Shown here in pieces: positions 54,655 through 64,000 of a DNA stretch of 64,000 bases; the first letter of the stretch is position 1, and each line of letters starts with the position of its first letter. The translations under genes and the position numbers were made by a program. Under the pieces are notes generated by a model that was not told the origin of the DNA, ran no database searches, and worked only from the letters and a program-made list of their open reading frames with translations. Origin of the DNA: Phymorhynchus buccinoides (lineage: Eukaryota > Mollusca > Gastropoda > Neogastropoda > Raphitomidae). The stretch spans positions 15,655,173-15,719,172 of the forward strand of contig CM065706.1 of the NCBI GenBank assembly GCA_017654935.2. Direction: 5' to 3'.

Positions 54655-54960
54655 CCGGGGGGTCTTTCGTAAAAATAGTTCCCCCACCTTCCGGAAGCTC
54701 TGTGCTTGTAACTTCCTCTAATCTGCCACTCTCTTTGACTCTGCCTTTTCCCATTGCTTACTGACTGTCTATCTTTCTGACTTATTGACCCATTCTCCTG
54801 CCCTTTTTCAAAACAAATCTTCCAAATGATTTTTCTCCTTTGAGCTCCTCCGAAATCGGAATGTGTCGGCTGTACGCAGCGGGGGACCAATGAAAACTGA
54901 AAACCGGACACATACGTACCTTACCCAATATGGCCTGGGAACGCAGAAGAAGAAGAAGTT
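54655..54960 (+). repeat. Dispersed repeat family R2 copy with (GAA)n tail
   Basis: tagttcccccaccttccgg, tgcttgtaacttcctctaat to cctgggaacgcagaagaaga. The GAA tail suggests retroposition. Reverse copy at 20215-20520. Confidence 0.75.
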
Positions 54961-55446
54961 GCCTCATCTGCAACGTGAGGTCATTGCCAGACACTGCCAG
55001 ACACGACTGACATTATTAACAAATCTATACACATTGCAGAGGCAGGAGAATACACCATTTGTTTCATGAACACAACAAGCTATCATTCTCTACAGTCAGA
55101 AGCTGATAGGGTGTTCCACTTCCAGTCGGTCACATCACATCAACACTGGCTAGTTATGGTTTTCACACGCTCCACGAAAACCTTTGAAGGACTTTTCAAG
55201 CTTCTCATAAGGACTTTCACAAGAAGTCATAATGATCAGTTACCGCCTCTCTAGAACAGAAAAATGTGCTATCTTGCACTTCACACACACACACACACAC
55301 ACACACCTCCTCAAACTTTTGCACTGAAAAATTTCCACTGAGAGTTAGAAGCAACATTCTGCCATTCTCTGGAAAGGGATAGGGTTAGGATCAGCCTAGG
55401 ATTATTTTCATAAACTGAAAGAAGCAGACTTTTGAGGGTCATGTCA

Positions 55447-55487
<41 letters not shown>
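55447..55487. repeat. (G)n run of about 40
   Basis: Single uninterrupted G tract; length likely uncertain. Confidence 0.93.
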
Positions 55488-55488
<1 letters not shown>

Positions 55489-55968
55489 CTTAAGTACAAC
55501 TTTGCTGGAGAATGTAGGGACAACAAGTCTACTTCACATGCTGGCGGGACTTGCATCACTGTTTGATTCGTGTTTGCAGCTTTGCACAGAAACGCTTTTT
55601 ACTGTTTTATAGAAAACATATCCTTGATTTATCATATTTTTCGGACAAATTTTACACAAACTTCTAATTTTGTTATTATATTTTCTTACTACGGTGGAGA
55701 ACTGATAACCATAAACAATAATCTTTCGGTCCCAGTATAATCATCTCTATGTTGAAAAGTCTTTTTAACTCAAAATATTGGCTATATCGAAATAAAATTT
55801 CAGTCACCTTCAATTTTGACAAAGGCGATTTTTACTGTATATTATTAGTCACATTATTAGGCACAGGGGTCTCAGTCTGGGGGAAAAGTATCGCCTTATA
55901 TAGTCCGTAAAATATGGTACATGTATGAAGAGCTTTACACCACAGACATACATTGTTACAACGCACAT

Positions 55969-58034
55969 TTAACTCATTCAAGTCGTTCCAGACATTCATG
56001 TCCGGAATTAATAGATAGCTCTCAATTAAATGCATTTGCTTCAAGGGGAGTAAATCTGTGCACACCATACCTTGGTCACTTTTAAACTCGCTTCGCTCCA
56101 TTTGACCACAATTTTGCCTCTGACTTTGCTTTTGTAGTGGTTTGCTGTGGGGAAAGCAATCGGTGTAGAGAGTATATAAAGTATATATGACTCTGTGCCA
56201 AAAGGTGAGCACGGAGAGGGTCAGGTCACATAACCTTCTGACTGTTGTGCTTATGTTATAAACATACAGACAAATGTCTGAAAAGACACTAGAGACAATA
56301 TCAGCTTGATAAGATCAGTAGTTATTTAGTTATGTGACAATGAATGTCAAATCAGCCCCAAAATCTGGTCTTCAAAAGTGGACATTGCAAATAGTCATGA
56401 TTTCAACAAGTGCTAGAACACACAAACTCCAGTAAAATTACTTGAAATTTGGACAGGTTATGCAAAAGTACCTAATTAGTAAACGCTAAAGATTGTAACA
56501 TTCAAAAATGAAAGTTCTGTTAGTTATTAGGCTTAAACCAATGTTGATGACAAACATCATTTTTGATGTAATCATTCAACCAAAATCAAACTTCCCAACA
56601 ATTTTCACTTATGTAAATCCAAAATACATGAAAATGTCATGCTTTGTTGGAGCAGATATTACTTTATCATAGGAGTATAAAAGTTTTTTTACAAAATATA
56701 TTATTTTAAATAATATTGTACTTTCTCTTAAAGGTTCTGACTTAGATGTAACACTTGACATCCGTCATACCTAAGCTATAATGCTCAATAAAATCCTCAA
56801 GATATATATTTTTAACTTGCTCTCTTTTATTTTACAATTAAACTGTCATATAAAGTTGACCCCTACCCTTATTTAACACCAGCATGTTCATTTCTTTCTT
56901 CTGCACTAATCCAAATGTTCAATGTAATCATTTTACTGGACTTGATGTTCGTCATCAAGAAAATGTTAATTATCAAATTTAGCTGGTTTTATTGGTCTAA
57001 CCATCTAATAAACAAATAAACACCACTTCAGTGGGTTTAGTCATTCATTTAGAGCACTTTGCAGCCTTCATAGAAAGATAAATGAAAAAATAGTGCTTAA
57101 TGAAAATTATTAATGTAACTATGATGTTCGTCATACATGTCCTATGGTGTAAATAGTGAATTATGATAAATAATTCAACAGTTTTTGGAAAACATTTTTA
57201 TTCATGCAAGTTATTATTTTCTTTAAAGTATTCTGCTTACTGTAGTTGACAAAAAATACAGTTATTCATAGACATTTTGGCCAGAAACTGGAAAATAAAT
57301 TATGTGTAACTTTGATGTTTGTCATACATTTTTCACACATTGTGTAATAAAACAAAAACAATGACATGAATCAATTAATAGTTTGGTAGAAAATATTCAG
57401 TTAAGTTGTAATTGTTTTTTTTTATGGCATCTTAAGTACTTAAAGACAGAATTAGTGTATTTGATGCAACTTTCAAATGTAAAGTGATGACAAAGGTCAT
57501 TTGTTACCTCAACAGACCCATAATAATCATCATACTAACAACAAATTTCAACAGGAAATGTCACAGACTAATAGCAAACAATGAAAACAACTTAACACAA
57601 CATGATTTGCTGGAGCTATGAGAAAATACTGTGACATAACACCATGGTTGTGATGTAATCATTGATGTTTGTCATCAGGTGGGGGACACCACATTATCAC
57701 TATTTTCTCAGAAATCGGTTGAAAAATTGTCCTGCCACTTTGCACATGTTTTGCCTCATTTATATCCTTTCTAAATATGCATGTATTTAAATGGTATTAA
57801 TAGTTTCATTTTTTACCCTCTATGTCCACTTTTCATGCCCACCTTTTGGCACAGAGTCATATATGTAAAAAAAAAAGTCAGATCTAATACTTCCCTATGT
57901 CTAAACCTGAAGTAAAAACCCGTAATCTTCTTTCATTTCTCCTTTTGTTTATGTATGTTTTGTTTGTGTGCATGGCTGGAGTGATTTGTGAGGTTTTTTA
58001 GTAATTCAAAATTGTTGCGATGCCAATGAGTTAA
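55969..58034. mobile_element. TTAA-flanked element (AACTCATT ends) carrying a nested element
   Basis: TTAA at 55969-55972 and 58031-58034. The left arm is aactcattcaagtcgttcc and the right arm gttgcgatgccaatgagtt. Outside the insert it matches the reverse complement of 51138-51521. Confidence 0.87.
56188..57860. mobile_element. Nested 1.67-kb element with TIRs and degenerate tandem monomers of about 180 bp
   Basis: Ends tgactctgtgccaaaaggtg and caccttttggcacagagtca form a perfect 20-bp TIR, extended by ATATA on both sides. The interior is AT-rich with no coding frame. A motif GATGTTYGTCAT (or its complement) recurs at about 56555, 56758, 56943, 57123, 57315, 57490 and 57663, that is every 170-205 bp. 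It is likely a non-autonomous element built of satellite-like monomers. Confidence 0.85.
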
Positions 58035-58288
58035 AAGTTCAACACACATTTATCAGGTTATGCAAGAATCCATTTTCACAACCATTCCGAAACCTTTGGC
58101 TTCCATTCCATCTAACAACCTACAAACATCATCCCCAGTGGCCCCATTATGACGAATATGAGACAGCTGCAAGAAAAGGGAAACATTCTGTCCACAGCCT
58201 GCTTCATTTCAATTACACAATTCCATGAACATGTGCAGAGGATTGGTTTATGGTTCATTTATGTTCTTTCATTTATCTTCCATCCTCC

Positions 58289-58532
58289 TTAACCCTTTCA
58301 CTGCCAATGTCGCATTTTTGCACCATAATGATTTATCACCCATGTCATTAAAGCTCTTAAAATCAGGGTCTATTATTTTGTGTTCCTAAATTTGGACAGT
58401 AAGGATTGACCCTATTCCCAAATGTAATGTGTCACAGAAAAATCCCACAATATTGCAGACGAAATCTTTTCTGTAGCCATGTAAGCTTAATGGAAAATTT
58501 TGGCTCAAAGATGGCTGGTGGTGAAAGGTTAA
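58289..58532. mobile_element. TTAA-flanked MITE
   Basis: TTAA at both ends, with arms accctttcactgccaatg and ctggtggtgaaaggtt. Same family as 22205-22448. Confidence 0.87.
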
Positions 58533-58611
58533 ACTTTCTAATTACAAATCAAAGCAGGTACTACTATTTTAACCCTATGGCACACACATAAAAAATGTTT
58601 TTAATATATGC

Positions 58612-58800
58612 ATGTGTTGTTGTTGTTTGCGTACCCTGGCTAAAACAGTAAAAGACTCCAGGGATCATCCCAACAGCGAAAGCACTTGAACACTATAGTA
58701 CAACTAAGTGCATCAGCTACGGATGAGAACATTAAGTATAATGTAACCGTTTCTGATTACCCCGCCATGTGGGCAGCCACACTTCGACTTCGGGGGAGAT
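58612..58800 (+). repeat. Dispersed repeat family R1 copy
   Basis: (GTT)n, taccctggctaaaac, ccagggatcatcccaacag and on to tgggcagccacacttcgact. Confidence 0.75.
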
Positions 58801-59450
58801 ATTCATAGAACCTTCACATGCGCTGATCCAAAATAACAATATTAACATTGTGTGGATAATCAAACACATATGACCATTAAACCTAATGTTATCTTCCTCA
58901 CCGAATTACCTGAAAAGGTTTTTTTAAATTGAAACTGCAAGGGTGCACGTAAACATTGTGGCTAATAAAATGTGTGCTCAAACAGACATTCAACAAATAG
59001 AAATAAAAAGAGATTGGAAATGTCAACATATCACCGACCTTTCCTCTCAACAGATTATCACAAAATGAGATAAACAATGAATATGTTCAATGTTGTTTCA
59101 TCAACATGACCCAGAAACTAATGCAAAAAACAAAACAAAATGGATATATCAGGTGCTTACATGTGAGTGGGCTATCATGAAAAATGTTTGAAACAATATT
59201 TCAATAGTAAATTTCCTGTTGTCATCAACACTTAAAACAAGAAAGCAACACTCTAAGGTGCCCACACACACACCGCACACGCACACACGTACTGTACACA
59301 CACATGCTCACACACTAGCTTCACACGGTAAGAATGTGTCAGTACACCAAACACTAGGTCACACAGAAACCCAGACATTTTTGTAACACACAACACTAAA
59401 TGCTCTTGAAAATGTCCATCTTAAGGGTTTTTTCTCATAAATACAAAAGC

Positions 59451-59548
<98 letters not shown>

Positions 59549-60044
59549 TGGGGGGGGGGGGGGGGGCAAAAACACACACTCTAAGGTGCTAAAGGGACCC
59601 TGAGACAGGACTCAGAAGCAACAACAAAAAATTCCAGGAAATCAATGCATGTCTTTTTGTTTTTGTTATCATTTTTCAAAACGACATCATGGCAAGCAAA
59701 AACACTAAATCATATAATCAGTCATCTATTTCCTGTAGAAGTCACCAGTCCTAACATAGCCCACAAACACTGAAGTCACACTTTACTGTAAGTACTACAA
59801 GTAACTTTGATCACTCGTGTTTACAATACGCATCACTGACAGCATTCTCCATTGACAAGAAGTTCAATGACAAACGCCTCTAGTCTGCCTACATCTTCCC
59901 GATAACAACTAACCAGTTCATCAGTTATCATCAACAACCAGGTTATGTGAAATCTGTTGTCGAAATGAAATAAAAACAGGAGATAAACTGACCCACTGCA
60001 TTAGCATTGCCTTGCATAACAATTTCCAGCATGTTTGATATCTA
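58801..60044. other. No gene seen; one (AG)n tract and (CA)n patches
   Basis: (CA)n near 59263-59310 and (AG)n followed by (G)n at 59460-59567. The rest is AT-rich. Confidence 0.55.
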
Positions 60045-60273
60045 TTAACCCCTTGACTGCTGAATAAAAATTAAGAAAAAAAGAAGCATTGAAAATTGTC
60101 AAATGGAAAAGAAAATAGTCAACCTGGCAAAATGGTCTGGGGGCATAACCCTCCTGATTGTTTAAAAGCAAAAACAACCCAATGTTCTAGAGTTATTCAC
60201 CTGCATCTGATGATGCCATCAGTGATGTCATCAAGCCCATATGTGATACGTTAAATGGCAGTCAAGGGGTTAA
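60045..60273. mobile_element. TTAA-flanked MITE (CCCCTTGACTGC type)
   Basis: TTAA at 60045-60048 and 60270-60273, with arms accccttgactgct and ggcagtcaaggggtt. Relative of 18417-18644. Confidence 0.85.
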
Positions 60274-60277
60274 TATG

Positions 60278-60541
60278 CAGGCATCAGAACAGTCTGAAGT
60301 CCAATCCTCTGAAAACCGCGGTACAAGGGCCATCAAGACCCCAGACCCCAGTGGAACATTGAAATCAATTCCCAACATCACCAAAAAAGGCTTTATGCAG
60401 TGAAAATCACATCAAAATGCTATTTCAGAAAAAACCCATCTCTAAATAAAAAGGCAAAACCTCTAACAGAAGTGGCCAATCCTCTGTCAGAAATTCTCAA
60501 TCCTCTGAAATTAGCTGATCCTCTGACAATTCTGATGCTTG
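60278..60541. mobile_element. CAGGCATCAGAA MITE (TSD ATATG)
   Basis: Starts caggcatcagaacagtctga and ends attctgatgcttg, flanked by atatg (60273-60277, 60542-60546). The repeated word atcctctga occurs five times inside. 264 bp. Confidence 0.8.
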
Positions 60542-60839
60542 ATATGAACTCATTTACAAAGAGCATACATGTATTTAGAGGCTAGTAGAACTAGTAAATT
60601 CAAACCTCATAGTTTTAAGACAGGAACAAATCAGAGGGGTGTTTAATTGGAGGTAGGTTTTTTATACCTGTACATGATGTAGTACAACATCCATGCACAC
60701 ACAAAAATCAGTCTTAAATGAGAGGAGGTCTTCTAACAGAGGGTTTTATAGTAAGTTATACTACTTACTAGGAGTTCGACTGTAGTAGAGAATGCACACT
60801 TACATGACACATACATGCATGACACATACGCACACCAGT

Positions 60840-60943
60840 CCACACACACATACACCACACAAACCCACACACGCATGTATGCATTCGAGCACGCACACGC
60901 ACACAGTGACACACACACACAGTGACACACACACACAGTGACA

Positions 60944-60985
<42 letters not shown>

Positions 60986-61045
60986 GACACACACACACAC
61001 AGTGACACACACAGTGGTGACACACAGTGACACACACACACACCT
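60840..61045. repeat. (CA)n with a CAGTGACAC higher-order repeat
   Basis: cacacagtgacacacaca units, about eight. Confidence 0.93.
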
Positions 61046-61542
61046 CTGAATTAATATCTAGTCTCTAGTCACACAAGTTCCTATTATGTGCTAAACACAA
61101 TCAATATATAGTAAGTTAGTAAGCTGCTTACTCAATAATGATATATGAACCAGGTTGGGGGGAGGGGGGGGGGGGGTACACACCTACAGCTTATAATGCT
61201 GTATGGCTAAAAAAAAAAGAAGCATTGGCAGTTAATTACTAAATTAGCATGACAAGTTAATTAATCTCTCAGTATAATGGAGCATTAGACAAAACTACCA
61301 ATAATTAATATAGCCGTGTACACATTAGATGCGTAAACCTCATGCGCTAATCTCAGAATAAGTAACAGGAAGAAAGACAAATAAGTGCATGATGCGTTTC
61401 TGCATACGCTTATCCCATCCACTTATTGTCTTACTCTTACTTTCTTGTACTTATAATTGCGGATAAACACTCAACTCAACTTTGTTTTATTTTGTCCTCA
61501 TCAAACAAGGATAATTTTCTTGCGGACACGTCAAACATACAC

Positions 61543-61815
61543 TAGGCATCAGAATAGTCTGAAGTCCAATCCTCTGAAAACCACGGTAAAAGGGCCATCA
61601 AGGCTCTAGGCTGTGGAGAGACAACACTGAAATGAGTTCCCAACATCACCAAAAAGGCTTAAATATAGTCAGAAATCACTTTTAAACGCGAATTGACAGA
61701 AAAAGATAACACTGAATAAAAAAAAAGGCAAAACCTCTGACAAGAGAAGCCAATCCTCTGTCAGAAATTCTTAATCCTCTGAAATTTGCAGATCCTCTGA
61801 CAGTTCTGATGCCTG
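61543..61815. mobile_element. CAGGCATCAGAA MITE, second copy (TSD ATACAC)
   Basis: Starts taggcatcagaatagtctga and ends gttctgatgcctg, flanked by atacac (61537-61542, 61816-61821). 273 bp, clearly homologous to 60278-60541. Confidence 0.82.
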
Positions 61816-62154
61816 ATACACGCAAGACAATAAGCAATTAATAAAAAGAACAAGCTGTAAATACATGCATTAAAAGTATTATTTCACACTTCACATGAGG
61901 TTGCTGCTTCTAATTAGTGCACAGCCTAAAGCATTCAACTAAACGCATTACATATACCGGTACGCCTAACTGTAGGATGCCTTGAGACGCTCATCAAATC
62001 TTTTAAAAACAGTGCTGCGCTTCATTTCACAATGGAACAGTACTTGGCAAAAAGTGAAAACGCTTTCATGTGCGCGCACACACACACACTCTCACTATAT
62101 GGCTTGTACCCACGTGTCGTCATATCCGGCCGCAAGGAGCGCTCCATAGTATGG

Positions 62155-62389
62155 GAGACCGCCATCTTAGTCAGTAACTTTGTTTGAGAAATGCCCGATC
62201 GATGCTGTTTACACGTTTAAATTCTGATCGCTTCTCGGCCTTTTGGCTAAGACAGTGATTCAGGAACATAAATTGTTGTTTATACCCTGGTTGGTTTGTT
62301 CAGCCCATCGTACATGGTGAAAGCCGATACGCAACGTTAAACTGACCTTCCATCCTGTTTACACACAAACCTGACTAAGATGGCGACAC
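62155..62389. mobile_element. Putative small inverted-repeat element containing a U2 snRNA fragment
   Basis: gccatcttagtcagtaac (62158) and its complement tgactaagatggcga (62373) bracket about 200 bp that includes the U2-like segment. No TSD was read. Confidence 0.45.
62227..62252 (+). ncRNA. U2 snRNA 5'-end fragment (pseudogene)
   Basis: 26 consecutive bases (ATCGCTTCTCGG to GGCTAAGA) equal the universally conserved U2 5' end. Homology stops abruptly before the branch-site-recognition region, so it is not a working U2 gene. Confidence 0.7.
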
Positions 62390-62468
62390 TTTCGTTGGAA
62401 GGGTCGAGATGCGCACGCAGGTGGGCGGGAGCCATATTTAAATAAAATTCTGTTTGCGCTCGCTCGCG

Positions 62469-62940
<472 letters not shown>

Positions 62941-63299
62941 TTCTTTTTCCCTCTCACCAAATTTCATGCAGAAACCATTCTCCTAGTCCTACACTCCACA
63001 CAGTGAATTGTTTTCGCTATAAATTCCTCGGATAGTTTTCGAATCAACAGATGGTGGCTTGATGAGTCAATGAATAAGTGACTCAAAACAATAGCAACAG
63101 CTTCTCTTCAAACATCCCCCCCTCCTAAACTCCTAACCCCCCCCCCCTCTCTATTAGTCTATATATTTTTTTCTTTCTTAGTCACAAGTCTGCCTCTCAA
63201 AAACACACAAGTCACATAAAACATGACATCATAACTTTGTTACATCACATTCACAGAAAAGGAACAATTCTGTCTCTAAAGTGAGCAAACCAACTCAGG
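62941..63299. other. No gene seen
   Basis: AT-rich with a C run at 63138-63147. Confidence 0.5.
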
Positions 63300-63745
63300 T
63301 CAGGTCAGGGTAATGAGGGCAACTAGGCCTCGCGGCCTCTGAAGTGCCCTTTCAATATAGTTTTTGTAGTATTGAGCACAGCTGTGACGGTTTTTGATGA
63401 CACAATCAGTCATGTTGGTATCTCAATTCTGTCAATTTAGGGTCTTTGTCCAGGAGGTTTTTAAACTGGTTAAGGTTTGGTGCAAGCTTGATTTGTGCAG
63501 AGAGGTTATTCCAATACTTGGCAACTCTGTTAGCAAAAAAAATGTTTTCTAATGTTAGTTCTGCTGTATTGTACAGTTATTAGGGAGCAACTAAAAACAT
63601 GTTCTCTTCTTCTTTGATGTTCGCAATGAGTGGATGCAGCTCTCTGTGCCTTTGCAGTGTTGACTTTAATTCAAACTCAAAACAGTGAATATTAGTTAGC
63701 TAGTCATTTACAGTCTCGTTGACACCTATGGTCATCTCAGGACTG
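63300..63745 (-). pseudogene. LINE C-terminal coding remnant, minus strand
   Basis: 63406-63545 codes ENIFFANRVAKYWNNLSA, QIKLAPNLNQFKNLLDKD and PKLTELRYQHD then TGA, matching the NRVxxYWNxLP...SLNxFKxxLD tail of non-LTR retrotransposon proteins. 5' truncated. Confidence 0.75.
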
Positions 63746-63751
63746 TCACAA

Positions 63752-64000
63752 CAACAACAACATACAGTATTTATACGGCGCTGAATCTTGATAGAAATCA
63801 AATCAAAGCGCACACACATTCATAGCGCATTCAAACAAAAATGCAATACAAAGCGAACACACGGATCACATACATGGAACATAGCAGAAACAGACCTAAA
63901 GGCAAGAGAGAGAAGAGAAAGAGAGCGGAGCTTTAATGATGGGGGGGGGGGGGACAGGGGGGTTTTGAGGTTAGCTTTGAAAGCAGAGAGGGTCGGTCGC
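63752..64000 (-). mobile_element. LINE 3' end, minus strand, continues beyond the window
   Basis: The (CAA)n tail at 63752-63764 and the 3' UTR (cagcgcc...tatttatac complement) match 24255-24457. The last bases code RPTLSAFKANLKT on the minus strand. A G run at 63942-63953 breaks the frame. Confidence 0.85.

Overview
The window looks like nuclear DNA of an invertebrate animal, most likely a mollusc and probably a gastropod. This is inferred from the protein sequence, the GT-AG introns, the tRNA-headed SINEs with a shared 3' domain, several non-LTR retrotransposon tails, and very long (AG)n tracts. I could not search a database, so the species is not established. No prokaryotic operon, CRISPR array or virus was seen.

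The one gene I can reconstruct with confidence lies on the minus strand: phosphatidylinositol 4-kinase beta (PI4KB family), in 15 coding exons from 50368 down to 7921. The exons chain without a phase error. They sum to 3240 nt, that is 1079 codons plus a stop. The order is a long acidic N-terminal region (exon 1), the lipid-kinase-unique helical region (end of exon 1 to exon 3), a Ser/Arg-rich linker (exons 4-6), conserved blocks with ARVWLP and the AVVLNSKEK segment (exons 7-8), a variable insert (exons 9-10), and the PI3/4-kinase catalytic domain (exons 11-15) with [16 protein letters not shown] and DFG, ending in the family tail [13 protein letters not shown]. The enzyme would make PI4P from PI at the Golgi.

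The most unusual feature is what surrounds the exons. At ten of the fifteen coding exons, one edge of the exon with its splice site has been copied into a local array in the neighbouring intron or 3' flank: 89-bp units after the last exon, 69-bp acceptor units by exon 13, about 100-bp donor units by exon 11, and others. These are pieces of exons, not whole exons or gene copies, and they carry dozens of decoy splice sites.

The rest is repeat-rich. Exact boundaries with target-site duplications (TSDs) could be read for several families of short TIR elements: a CAGACCTG family (6-bp TSD, 5 copies), a CAGGGCTCCCA family (5-bp TSD, 4 copies), a TTAA family, a pogo-like family (TA), and a CAGGCATCAGAA pair. 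Three nested insertions are visible, two of them supported by an empty-site relative elsewhere in the window. LINE 3' ends lie at about 24, 46 and 63.4-64 kb. Huge (AG)n/(CT)n tracts recur throughout, the longest about 465 bp at 62.5 kb. A 26-nt perfect match to the 5' end of U2 snRNA sits at 62227. Downstream of PI4KB (1-7.9 kb) are minisatellites, MITEs and two unassigned open frames. Upstream (50.4-64 kb) is non-coding as far as I can see.
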